The position numbers and the translations under genes are program-made. Shown here in pieces: positions 9,750 through 18,122 of a DNA stretch of 64,000 nt. Numbering within the stretch: position 1 is the first letter of the stretch; each line of letters starts with the position of its first letter. The notes beneath the pieces are model-generated. The model made no database searches, was not told where the DNA came from, and saw only the letters and a list, made by a program, of their open reading frames with translations. Origin of the DNA: an uncultured Muribaculum sp. Lineage in GTDB: Bacteria; Bacteroidota; Bacteroidia; Bacteroidales; Muribaculaceae. The stretch lies in NCBI GenBank assembly GCA_910578835.1, contig CAJTSK010000005.1, positions 1-64,000 on the forward strand, read 5' to 3'.

Positions 9750-11279
9750 TCAGTCGGCAAGGTCGACAGCATAATACACCTTGCGTCCCGTAGGATAAAT
9801 ACCGGTGATAAACATCACCTTGTCACTGTCGCTGCTCTTCATTATCGACTCGTAGATCTTCTCGACATCTTCCTGGCTCTTTACACGAGCGTTATTGATG
9901 TCAAGGATGATAAAGCCGTCTTTCACGCCTGCCTCCTTAAACTTGCCGTCACGCAGCCCGGTCACCTGTACTCCCGAAGTGAGCTGATGTTCCTTGAGCT
10001 GCTCCTTGGAGAGTGGCTTGAACGCACATCCGAGCGAGGTCACATCTTTAGCCTTTGTCATCTTGGTGTCGCCCTGGCTGTTACGGAATGTCACGTCGGT
10101 CGTGTAAGTCTTGTTGTCACGGATATATTTCACCTTCACCTTGTCGCCGGGACGATACTTATTCACCGCCTCCTGCAACTGGGCAGAATTATGAACAGGA
10201 GTGTCACCGATAGCCACAATCACGTCATCAACCTGGATGCCGGCCTCCATAGCCGACCCGCGCTCTACAAGTTCTCTTACAAGTATACCGTCATTGACAG
10301 CAGTGATACCCAACTCCTTGATAAGCTGCGGAGTCAACTCGCGGAACATGATGCCGAGCACCGCTCTCTGTACCGCACCATACTGCTTGATATCGGTCAC
10401 AATCTTTGTCACTATGGATGTAGGGATGGCAAATGAGTAACCGGCGTAATTTCCGGTCTGTGAATAAATGGCAGTGTTTATACCTACCAATTCACCGTTT
10501 ATGTTGACAAGCGCGCCACCGGAGTTACCGGGATTGACCGCAGCATCGGTCTGTATATAACTTTCTATTCCCATCGCCCTTCCGTTGGTGGCACTCGAAA
10601 TGCTTCGTGCTTTCGCGCTGACAATACCTGTAGTCACCGTTGAGGTGAAACCAAAAGGATTACCGACGGCAAGCACCCACTCACCTACCCTCAGCGCGTC
10701 ACTGTCGCCAATAGGAATCACAGGGAGATTGTCGGCCTCTATCTTTATAAGCGCCACATCGGTCGAGGGGTCGGTTCCGATTACCTTGGCATTAAATGTG
10801 CGGTTGTCATTCAAGGTGATTTCAAGACGCTCAGCACCGTCAATAACATGATTGTTGGTGACTATGTAGCCATCCTTGCTTATAATGACACCTGAACCAA
10901 GCCCAAGCTGCTGCTCCGACTTTTCCCTGCGTTCAGGCTGTTGCTGACGACGGTTACCGTTACCGGGCGAGCCGAAGAAGAAGTCAAACATGTCAAACGG
11001 AGTTGACTGATAGCCGTTGCCATATCCACGCGGAGTGGCATAACTCTTGATGCTGACCACACCGTTTATGGTGCTCTCTGCCGCATGGGTAAAGTCGGTA
11101 GGTGGCGTAACACCATGAGCCACAGTATATACCGCGCCTCCAGACACATTATCATGCCCTACTGCAAGCACGGAAGAGTCATGCCTGTCGGTCAATGTAT
11201 TGACAGCAACTACTGTCACTGCGGAGCTTACCATAGCCACTCCACAAGCCATTAATGCGATTTTGCTATACAAATTCAT
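9750..11279 (-). CDS. Periplasmic DegP/HtrA-type serine protease with two PDZ domains
   Basis: 509 residues. An N-terminal signal/anchor segment (about 5-28) is followed by a linker and a trypsin-fold protease with the triad H144 (TNNHVIDG), D174 (STDVALIK) and S253 (GNSGGALV). PDZ1 spans about 305-390 and a second PDZ about 410-500. The family degrades or refolds damaged envelope proteins. A Gly/Asn/Gln-rich stretch (about 84-125) replaces the usual LA-loop region. It is a single-gene unit with its own terminator. Confidence 0.92.
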   Translation of the reverse strand: MNLYSKIALMACGVAMVSSAVTVVAVNTLTDRHDSSVLAVGHDNVSGGAVYTVAHGVTPPTDFTHAAESTINGVVSIKSYATPRGYGNGYQSTPFDMFDFFFGSPGNGNRRQQQPERREKSEQQLGLGSGVIISKDGYIVTNNHVIDGAERLEITLNDNRTFNAKVIGTDPSTDVALIKIEADNLPVIPIGDSDALRVGEWVLAVGNPFGFTSTVTTGIVSAKARSISSATNGRAMGIESYIQTDAAVNPGNSGGALVNINGELVGINTAIYSQTGNYAGYSFAIPTSIVTKIVTDIKQYGAVQRAVLGIMFRELTPQLIKELGITAVNDGILVRELVERGSAMEAGIQVDDVIVAIGDTPVHNSAQLQEAVNKYRPGDKVKVKYIRDNKTYTTDVTFRNSQGDTKMTKAKDVTSLGCAFKPLSKEQLKEHQLTSGVQVTGLRDGKFKEAGVKDGFIILDINNARVKSQEDVEKIYESIMKSSDSDKVMFITGIYPTGRKVYYAVDLAD

Positions 11280-11354
11280 AATATGAAGATTGGTAAGTTA
11301 ATTGTTAAATTTTAAAATTTCTACTGTTAAATTTTAACGCTTTACTCTTTGACA

Positions 11355-11362
11355 CAAAAATA
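11355..11362 (-). promoter_or_regulatory. Possible -7 box for the DegP-like gene
   Basis: Minus strand TATTTTTG, 75 bases before the start codon. It matches TAnnTTTG but sits in AT-rich sequence. Confidence 0.4.
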
Positions 11363-11479
11363 ACGCATTATTTTAATCGGAGTATCATAAAAATGCACTG
11401 CTTAAATCTATTTAATATTAGCACTCCGATTATTAAGTGAAATTGACAATAAATATGTGAAATAAGTTAAAATAAGACA

Positions 11480-11511
11480 GACGGTCTGTCATTACACAAT
11501 GACAGACCGTC
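11480..11511 (-). terminator. Terminator after prs
   Basis: A perfect 14-pair stem (GACGGTCTGTCATT and its complement) with a 4-base loop, followed on the minus strand by a T-rich tract (CTTATTTTAACTT). Confidence 0.85.
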
Positions 11512-11542
11512 GATAATATAAGTTGTTGAAGAATGATTTCCT

Positions 11543-12475
11543 TTAGATAAGATATTGCGAAGAAATCGACTGATTTTCGTGGACACGGCGGATAGTGTCG
11601 GCAAACAGGCGAGCCACAGAAAGTATGGTGCATTTCTTGCAGTTTCCTTTATAAGGGATACTGTTGGTAAACATAATCTCGACCATACCGCTTTCATTTA
11701 CCCTGTCGCTTGCGGGGTCGCTCATGATTGCATGAGAACAAAGTGCTCTCACACTCTTGGCGCCTTTTTCAAGCATAAGGTCGGCAGCCTTGGTGATAGT
11801 GCCGGCTGTATCTACCATGTCGTCGATAAGAATGACGTTTTTATCCTTCACATCGCCGATTACAGTCATTGAAGCCACCACATTTGCCTTGGCTCTCTGC
11901 TTGTGGCACAATACAAGGGGTACATCGAAATACTTCGCGTAATTATTGGCGCGCTTTGCTCCGCCCACGTCAGGAGTGGCTATCACCATATCTTCAAGAT
12001 GAAGCGACTCGATATAGGGGATAAATACCGACGACGCATAAAGATGATCGACAGGAACATTGAAGAAGCCCTGAATCTGGTCAGCATGGAGATCCATTGC
12101 TATCACACGGTCAACGCCTGCAGCACTGAGAAGGTCGGCGACAAGCTTTGCGGCAATAGACACACGCGGCTTATCCTTGCGGTCCTGACGCGCCCATCCG
12201 AAGTAGGGCATTACAGCGATGATGGAAGCCGCCGATGCACGCTTGGCAGCGTCAATCATGAGAAGAAGCTCCATGAGATTGTCGCTGTTGGGGAAGGTAG
12301 ACTGCACGAGGTACACTTCACAACCGCGGATTGACTCCTCAAAAGACACTTCAAACTCACCGTCGGCAAAATGCTGGATATTCATTTGGCCAAGTTCGAC
12401 ACCGAGATCCTTACAAATCTCTTCTGCCATATAGTGCGACTTTGTTCCGGCAAAAACCTTAAATGGAGGTAACAT
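11543..12475 (-). CDS. prs: Ribose-phosphate pyrophosphokinase (PRPP synthetase)
   Basis: 310 residues, the normal length for a class I enzyme. Visible are the ATP/Mg segment YFGWARQDRKDKPR, the DLHADQIQGFF motif, and the PRPP-binding loop VILIDDMVDTAGTI. It transfers pyrophosphate from ATP to ribose-5-phosphate, feeding purine, pyrimidine (pyrE, carAB in this window), histidine and tryptophan synthesis. It is transcribed alone: terminator below, own -7 box above. Confidence 0.96.
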   Translation of the reverse strand: MLPPFKVFAGTKSHYMAEEICKDLGVELGQMNIQHFADGEFEVSFEESIRGCEVYLVQSTFPNSDNLMELLLMIDAAKRASAASIIAVMPYFGWARQDRKDKPRVSIAAKLVADLLSAAGVDRVIAMDLHADQIQGFFNVPVDHLYASSVFIPYIESLHLEDMVIATPDVGGAKRANNYAKYFDVPLVLCHKQRAKANVVASMTVIGDVKDKNVILIDDMVDTAGTITKAADLMLEKGAKSVRALCSHAIMSDPASDRVNESGMVEIMFTNSIPYKGNCKKCTILSVARLFADTIRRVHENQSISSQYLI

Positions 12476-12508
12476 TTAGCAAGAAATTTTAGTTTTTGAA
12501 ATTTTGTG

Positions 12509-12516
12509 CAAAGTTA
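12509..12516 (-). promoter_or_regulatory. Promoter -7 box for prs
   Basis: Minus strand TAACTTTG, 33 bases before the prs ATG. It overlaps the stop codon of the upstream amylase-like gene (12514), so prs need not depend on read-through. Confidence 0.55.
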
Positions 12517-14265
12517 TCGCTTTTTGACATTATTTCGTCTATCAGCACCCGTTTTTTTATCTTGAGGCAGCACATTTTTATGCTTTATCTTCCACACGAC
12601 GGCATCATTCGGGCCGACTTCGGTCACAAACGGGCTGTCAGGCGAAAGCGTTTTCCTCATCATATCCTTGGACAATAGCTCAGTAGCCACACAATCGCCC
12701 TTGGGTAGACTCAGCACGTCAAAAGCATGTCCCGGTATATTGATTTTCAGGTTGCATGGCTCATGGCTGAAATTGACGGCAATCAACAATGTCTCGTCGG
12801 CATAGCTGCGCAAGAACACATATTGGCGATGGGGATTGAGTGTAGGATTGTCGTAGTTGACATACATAAGGTCAAAGAATCGGCCCGACGATATAGCCTT
12901 CTCGGAGTTACACATGCGCAGGATTGTGCGGTACTTGTCGCGCAACCAGCGCTCGTTGCCGGTAAGCAGGTCGTCGTTACACTTTCCGCCATTTAGCCAG
13001 CGGCGCAATGTGGGTATGCTCCAGTAGTCAAATATCGTGGTCCTGCCGTCGTAACCGCTGAATCCTTCGGCATCGACAGCCTGCTCGCCAAGCTCCTGAC
13101 CGGCATATATCATCATAGGTCCGGTGCTCAGAAACGAGCTTACCACAAGCGACGGTATCACAAGCGACGGGTCGCCGGCATAAAACTTTGAGCCGAAGCG
13201 CTGCTCGTCGTGGTTTTCAAGGAAGTTGAGCATGTTGGCGCCTATACCGTCGACAGTCTGCCAGCAATGGGTGAGCTGGGCAGCCGACACATTGTGACAT
13301 TGTATGCCACGCAAGGTGTCATATAGATTTACCTTGTCATATAGATAGTCAAAGTTGCCATACTTTATGAAGTCGCGGTAAAGCGCCACATCGTAAATCT
13401 CAGCAATGAAGATTACATGAGGATAACGCTCTTTCACGTTGGGCACAGCCCACTGCCAAAACTCAAGCGGCACCATGTGAGCCATGTCACAGCGAAATCC
13501 GTCGACTCCCTTTTCTGCCCAGTAAAGCAATATGTCGAGCATCTGAAACCAGGTGCGCGGTATAGGGTAAAAATGATGGGAGCCGTCGCCATAGTCTATA
13601 CCATAATTAAGCTTTATGGTCTCATACCAGTCATTTTGAGAGGGAAAAGCGGTGAAGCAGTCATTGCCCGACGCCTTTGCCGGAAACTCGACATAGGCAT
13701 CCTTGCCCTCGCCGAGGTCTATGCCGGCGGCAAAAAGCTGGTGAGGTATATAATAGAAATTGTTATTGGGAGAAAAAAAGCGGTTACGGTCGTCACCTAC
13801 ACCGAAGTCCTCCACCCCGCGGGGCTTGGCATCGGAAAGGTATTGACGCGACACATGATTTGGCACGAAGTCAATTATCACCCCAAGCCCGTTATCATGG
13901 GTGCGGTCGACAAGCGCCTCAAACTCCTCGATGCGATCATTGACATTGACAGCGATATCGGGGTCTACATCATAATAGTCTTTTATCGCATAGGGCGAGC
14001 CGGCTTTACCTTTTACGACATGCGGATTGTCGCGGCGTATGCCGTAACGCGAATAGTCGGTCTGATTAGAATGTTCGATTATGCCTGTATACCACACATG
14101 GGTTATTCCAAGGTCCTTTATTTTCCTCAGCACTGTTGAGGTTATATCGTTCATCTTACCGGAGCCATTCTGCTCGATAGTACCGTTTGGCACACAATGT
14201 TCGTTCATGTTGGCAAACAGTCGCGGCAGCATCTGGTAGATTACGGTCTTTTCTTTGTTCATCAT
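12514..14265 (-). CDS. Cytoplasmic GH13 alpha-amylase-family enzyme
   Basis: 583 residues with no signal peptide. The alpha-amylase barrel carries the four classical regions: DFVPNH (132-137), GFRCDMAH with nucleophile D260, AEIYD with acid/base E289, and LENHDEQR with D353. A C-terminal beta domain follows (about 500-583). The family hydrolyses or rearranges alpha-1,4/1,6-glucans; without an export signal this one would act on intracellular maltodextrin or glycogen. Two adjacent ATG codons make the first residue uncertain by one. The patatin gene lies 18 bases upstream and may share its transcript. Confidence 0.88.
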   Translation of the reverse strand: MMNKEKTVIYQMLPRLFANMNEHCVPNGTIEQNGSGKMNDITSTVLRKIKDLGITHVWYTGIIEHSNQTDYSRYGIRRDNPHVVKGKAGSPYAIKDYYDVDPDIAVNVNDRIEEFEALVDRTHDNGLGVIIDFVPNHVSRQYLSDAKPRGVEDFGVGDDRNRFFSPNNNFYYIPHQLFAAGIDLGEGKDAYVEFPAKASGNDCFTAFPSQNDWYETIKLNYGIDYGDGSHHFYPIPRTWFQMLDILLYWAEKGVDGFRCDMAHMVPLEFWQWAVPNVKERYPHVIFIAEIYDVALYRDFIKYGNFDYLYDKVNLYDTLRGIQCHNVSAAQLTHCWQTVDGIGANMLNFLENHDEQRFGSKFYAGDPSLVIPSLVVSSFLSTGPMMIYAGQELGEQAVDAEGFSGYDGRTTIFDYWSIPTLRRWLNGGKCNDDLLTGNERWLRDKYRTILRMCNSEKAISSGRFFDLMYVNYDNPTLNPHRQYVFLRSYADETLLIAVNFSHEPCNLKINIPGHAFDVLSLPKGDCVATELLSKDMMRKTLSPDSPFVTEVGPNDAVVWKIKHKNVLPQDKKTGADRRNNVKKR

Positions 14266-14283
14266 GTTTATTTTAGATTCGCT

Positions 14284-15063
14284 TTATTTTGACACAATCC
14301 CGGATTTCAGCAGCGCCTCTTTCGTACACTTATAGCCGCTCTTAAACATGCGCTCTTTCTCTTTCATGTTAAACACACGCAGGTCGGCAATAGAGTCGGT
14401 AGACACCACGAGGTCACACATATTCATATCGCCTACCGCATTAGTGCGCGCCATAAGGTGATATGTACGTAGCGCCACATCAATAATGGTGCCGCTATAA
14501 GTCTTCTGCTTAGACACCGGGCTTACATTCACTCCAATTAAATACTCACATTCATCCCTGAGCGCCCACGACGGAAGATTGTGGAGCACACCTCCGTCGA
14601 CATAGTGCTTGCCGTCGATTTTGACCGGCTTGAAAATAATAGGCATGGCACACGATGCCATCACCCTTTCAGTAATCGACCCTTCGCGCCATTGCACAGG
14701 CACACAGCTGTCAAGGTCGGTGGCACATATCACCAGAGGTATGGGGCACTCCTCCATTAAGTCGACCTTGAGATTTTTTTTAAGAAATGCCTTGAAGCCG
14801 TTCATCTTGAAAAAACCGTCTTTAGGCACGCTTATCTCGGCAAAATCAGAAAATTTCTGAGTGAAAAACAATTTCATTATCTCCAGCGGGGAGAGTCCGG
14901 CACAATAAAGTGACGCGGCTATAGACCCCGCGCTTACACCGGCGATAATGTCGGGTTTCACGCCGAGCTCCTCCATTGCATAAAGAGCGCCGACATGCGC
15001 AAAGCCACGCGCCCCGCCGCCACTTAAAGCCACCCCAAGTCTATATGGTTTCCTTTTTGCCAA
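14284..15063 (-). CDS. Patatin-like phospholipase (TTG start)
   Basis: 259 residues of the bacterial patatin/RssA kind. The oxyanion loop is GGGARG (15-20), the nucleophile is S44 in GVSAGS, and the partner is D156 in VDGG. Such enzymes hydrolyse acyl esters of lipids; no export signal is present. The first in-frame ATG lies past the oxyanion loop, so the protein must start at the TTG at 15063. The GH13 gene follows 18 bases later. Confidence 0.88.
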   Translation of the reverse strand: MAKRKPYRLGVALSGGGARGFAHVGALYAMEELGVKPDIIAGVSAGSIAASLYCAGLSPLEIMKLFFTQKFSDFAEISVPKDGFFKMNGFKAFLKKNLKVDLMEECPIPLVICATDLDSCVPVQWREGSITERVMASCAMPIIFKPVKIDGKHYVDGGVLHNLPSWALRDECEYLIGVNVSPVSKQKTYSGTIIDVALRTYHLMARTNAVGDMNMCDLVVSTDSIADLRVFNMKEKERMFKSGYKCTKEALLKSGIVSK

Positions 15064-15259
15064 AATATAAATGTTTTCTATTTAAATACAAATTTATAAC
15101 ATTTTTTCTGACAAAATTCATTCATTGCCAACTTTTTTCTTTCCGACACCCTATATCCGGCTTATCTAAAATCATGTTTATGCGCAGCATACAAGAAAGC
15201 GGGGCATGCCAAAAGTTTGACACACCCCCGCAAAAGGTATTTTCAACGTATTAGGATGT

Positions 15260-16561
15260 TCACCTGACCACAACACGTGCAGTAGTGCCGTCAGATGCCG
15301 CCACTACATATATGCCCGGTTTCATATTAATAATATTGTCTCCGGCAACAAGCTCACGGTCAATAAGCTTAACGCCGGTCATCGCGTAGACAGCCACAGA
15401 TATACGCTCTCCGGTTCTTATCTTTATGCTGCCGTCTGCACCGGTGATAATTGTCATGACATTATCGACACTTTCAATTCCACTTGTACGAACATTAAGC
15501 GATACTGTGGTCAACGACATTTCTTTCTCGGCGGAATGAAGCAACACATAGGCACCTTCGACAGGCACAGTCCCAAATGTATATCGCCATCCCCCATCCG
15601 ACAGTTCGGGAGCTGGGAACAATTTAACACCCGAGCCATCGTAAAAGTCGGCCTTGACATCACAACCGCTCACCGAAATCACATGATAGCTGATATCGAC
15701 AGGTATTTTAATGCCGGCAATTACACCTCCACAAGGAGATTGCAATTCGACCGGCGAATCGACAGTCAGGTCATGAAAATCAGGGGCTACAGTCAAGTCC
15801 ACTTTGACGGTATCGGAAATTACCGCTTCGCTTCGTCCGCCATTCTGCCCTACTGCCTGAATACCGAAAAACAGGTCGGACTGTGGACACGTCACTGTCA
15901 GGTCAGCTACATTGAAACTGTAATCGTCAGGAATCGACATAGGCAGAGCACCTGTCACATCTACCATCACATCAGTCAATTCAAGAGACTCTGCGGGACT
16001 CACTTCCACAAGATGCCTTTCCCCGTGGTTAAACCAATATTCATAACCGGAAATAAGGCCAAACCCCTCAGGTGCATCAAGAGGCACGATAAAGAAACGT
16101 GTCACCGGCGAAGAATACAATCCGCCATTCTCCGAAAACATATAGGAGAACGTATGCAGTCCGGGAGTAAGCGCAGTCACGTCAAGCTGCATCTCCGCCA
16201 CACCATCGGCACAAGAGGTCACGACGGCATTATCCTTGTCATAATCCAGCCAATAAACCAGTTTTTCAATATGCGATTCCCTTACCTGTTTATCCGCCAC
16301 CTTGACATAGTGACGCAATACTGGAATTGACCATAATCCGCGTGAGTCACAAAAACGAAACGCTATTGCATGGAGTCCTGGCTGCTGTTCAGCCACATCG
16401 AAGCTATGCTCAAACACCCCGTCGGACGACACCGGCAACTCGGCACGACCATCAAAATCGTGGTCAAACCAATACTCACACCGCGTAATGGCTACGTCAT
16501 CTGCTGTCATCGTCATAAAAGCCGACAGCAATATCACAATTGCTGTTAATGTATGTCTCAT
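15260..16561 (-). CDS. Secreted repeat protein with type IX secretion C-terminal domain
   Basis: 433 residues with a signal peptide (1-20) and no recognised catalytic domain. The first half holds three related modules beginning EYWFDHD (about 29), VYWLDYD (about 101) and EYWFNHG (about 174). The first two share a PGLH...GLW/YS.PV ending. The last 75 residues (from about 358) have the layout of a T9SS type A sorting domain: a VYAMTGVKL strand, a PGIYVVAA strand and a basic/valine tail TARVVVR. The protein is therefore likely to be carried across the outer membrane and fixed to or released from the surface. It lies 11 bases after the 346-residue secreted protein gene, in one operon. Function unknown; binding or adhesion is a guess. 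Confidence 0.7.
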   Translation of the reverse strand: MRHTLTAIVILLSAFMTMTADDVAITRCEYWFDHDFDGRAELPVSSDGVFEHSFDVAEQQPGLHAIAFRFCDSRGLWSIPVLRHYVKVADKQVRESHIEKLVYWLDYDKDNAVVTSCADGVAEMQLDVTALTPGLHTFSYMFSENGGLYSSPVTRFFIVPLDAPEGFGLISGYEYWFNHGERHLVEVSPAESLELTDVMVDVTGALPMSIPDDYSFNVADLTVTCPQSDLFFGIQAVGQNGGRSEAVISDTVKVDLTVAPDFHDLTVDSPVELQSPCGGVIAGIKIPVDISYHVISVSGCDVKADFYDGSGVKLFPAPELSDGGWRYTFGTVPVEGAYVLLHSAEKEMSLTTVSLNVRTSGIESVDNVMTIITGADGSIKIRTGERISVAVYAMTGVKLIDRELVAGDNIINMKPGIYVVAASDGTTARVVVR

Positions 16562-16572
16562 ATACAGAATAT

Positions 16573-17613
16573 TTAGGGGCGATTTTGTGCCTCGACCTTT
16601 ATGCTTACGTTAATCTTTCCACCAGCGTCGGCACGGTTATCAATTTTACTCGATACTATGCGTGGAATGGAAGGTATCGGATTCCACGGAGTCACACCGC
16701 CGTTGATTCCCACCTCTGTACCGTCGGTCCCTATATAAGTCTTCGGATATTTGAGAGTAAATTTCTTACCGGAAGCATAAGAGCCATCTTCGCCTTCCTC
16801 AGCGAATATACCCATGGTTTCGATTCCACACCAGTTACCGCTCCCGGTCGCATTTTCACTTATCCCATTCTTATTGACAATAATGTTGTTATATGCCATC
16901 GCATCGGCAGGAATATAATCATGTAAAACAATGTTATTGGTATAATAAGCAACAGCGCCGGAGTAAACACTCCATAATATACAGTGATCTATGACAATTT
17001 TTGATTTCAAATCCAAGTTCATCTCAACTTGATTTATCCAACAATTTCTGAACAACGCATCATTTTCTTTTTGATAAAAATATATATTGCCAATTTTACA
17101 TTGAGAGACGACCATTCCTGCAACCCTTGGATATACGTCAAACCGCTCATATAGACCGACACCATCAATCTGACATTTGGAAATAGCCATACCATTCAAG
17201 ACAGCCCCTGCATCATTTCCATACACATAACATCTTCTCAGATAGAGACCCTCTAAATGCAGATTTTCAGGATAAGCATAGTATTCCTTACCTTCATCAT
17301 CATAAAATTTATCGGCACTAATGTAAACACTCGTTTTAGTTTTTAATGCCCCGGCATCTTCAGCGGAGTCCATTCCGGCGCCATAAATATTAACCGGTTT
17401 TCCCTTTATTATTATATCGGAAAATTCGCCTTCCGAAAGTATTATCGTCGAGCCACCTTTTGCTGCATCATAAGCATCTTGAGCAGCATTCGCTCCATAA
17501 AATACTTGGGTTCCGTCGGTTTCCACGAGAGTCGCCATACGTCGCTCGGTGATTTGTGCGCCTGACGACAGCATCACAGCCGACAACGCAAAAGTCAAAA
17601 TCATCTTTTTCAT
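16573..17613 (-). CDS. Secreted protein, probable right-handed beta-helix, function unknown
   Basis: 346 residues with a signal peptide (1-19). Residues about 30-75 (YDAAKGGSTIILSEGEFSD) resemble the start of pectate-lyase-like beta-helices, where a parallel repeat begins after a GxTIxLxxG turn. Later segments (LEGLYLRRCYVYG, MAISKCQIDG, MVVSQCKIGN, IVIDHCILW) repeat a short strand-turn pattern with regular Cys or Asn. No catalytic residues can be assigned. The C-terminus is not a sorting domain. It is the first gene of the pair with the T9SS cargo and follows a long leader-like region. Confidence 0.6.
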   Translation of the reverse strand: MKKMILTFALSAVMLSSGAQITERRMATLVETDGTQVFYGANAAQDAYDAAKGGSTIILSEGEFSDIIIKGKPVNIYGAGMDSAEDAGALKTKTSVYISADKFYDDEGKEYYAYPENLHLEGLYLRRCYVYGNDAGAVLNGMAISKCQIDGVGLYERFDVYPRVAGMVVSQCKIGNIYFYQKENDALFRNCWINQVEMNLDLKSKIVIDHCILWSVYSGAVAYYTNNIVLHDYIPADAMAYNNIIVNKNGISENATGSGNWCGIETMGIFAEEGEDGSYASGKKFTLKYPKTYIGTDGTEVGINGGVTPWNPIPSIPRIVSSKIDNRADAGGKINVSIKVEAQNRP

Positions 17614-17663
17614 TGTAAGAAATAATTGTGTGTTAATGCTATAGTCTCCCGGAATCGCAGATA

Positions 17664-17948
17664 AATCAGTTAATTATAAAACGCAAAAGACGTGGGAAAC
17701 TCATCTTTGCTTATCCTCAACTCAGGCCTTCGCATTGCCTCCCATGACGGATAAGCAACGTCGTCAGCCCACGCCTGTATATAACATACCCTCTCGGGAA
17801 TGAATACACCACGTAGACGATTTCGTTGCTTTTGTCGCGGTCATGGGGTCAAAGTTGCGAAGTTTGAGTTGACTTGACAAACGCTGAAAACGTCTCTTTT
17901 AATTTAAATAAGTACCGCTCCACCCCTCTAGGCTGATGACGGCAAAGG
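17664..17948 (-). ncRNA. Candidate structured RNA or long 5' leader, unassigned
   Basis: The region holds no credible ORF. On the minus strand a perfect TATCTTTG box (17949-17956) predicts a transcript starting near 17944. Its 3' part folds strongly: GCGTGGG (about 17768-17774) pairs with CCCACGT, and inside it TTGCTTATCC (about 17749-17758) pairs perfectly with GGATAAGCAA, separated by an internal loop. CCCACGTCTTTTGCGTTTT then ends like an intrinsic terminator near 17670. The 5' part offers nested GTCAT/ATGAC and GGGGT/ACCCC pairs. I cannot match it to tmRNA, RNase P, SRP RNA or a known riboswitch. It may be a free small RNA, or an attenuating leader of the secreted-protein operon starting at 17613. 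Confidence 0.4.
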
Positions 17949-17956
17949 CAAAGATA
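17949..17956 (-). promoter_or_regulatory. Promoter -7 box for the candidate RNA/leader
   Basis: Minus strand TATCTTTG. It is the only TAnnTTTG match I find between here and the ATG at 17613, so it may drive both the RNA and the operon. Confidence 0.5.
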
Positions 17957-18077
17957 GCACAATTATTCTCTAAAATAAAAATTTTTCAGAAAAAGAGAGT
18001 CAAGAAAAATCGGACAGACTGATGACGCCGAGAAAAATTAATCGGGGAATTTGTAGGAAAGTGTGAGAAGAAATTGC

Positions 18078-18085
18078 TATTTTTG
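18078..18085 (+). promoter_or_regulatory. Promoter -7 box for dnaN
   Basis: TATTTTTG, 37 bases before the dnaN ATG, with TTTG at 18050-18053 (24-base gap, one longer than usual). Confidence 0.5.
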
Positions 18086-18122
18086 TAAGTTAATAGAAAT
18101 TTATAATCCAAATCATATAATC

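Noticed and set aside
9714..10436. 240-codon open frame on the plus strand inside the DegP gene
   Set aside because: Antisense to the protease and PDZ coding sequence, with no promoter and no recognisable fold.
17664..17948. Assignment of the non-coding stretch to 6S RNA, tmRNA, RNase P RNA, SRP RNA or a cobalamin/TPP/FMN riboswitch
   Set aside because: I looked for the conserved cores of these RNAs and did not find them. The 6S-like bulged hairpin shape alone is not enough to name it.
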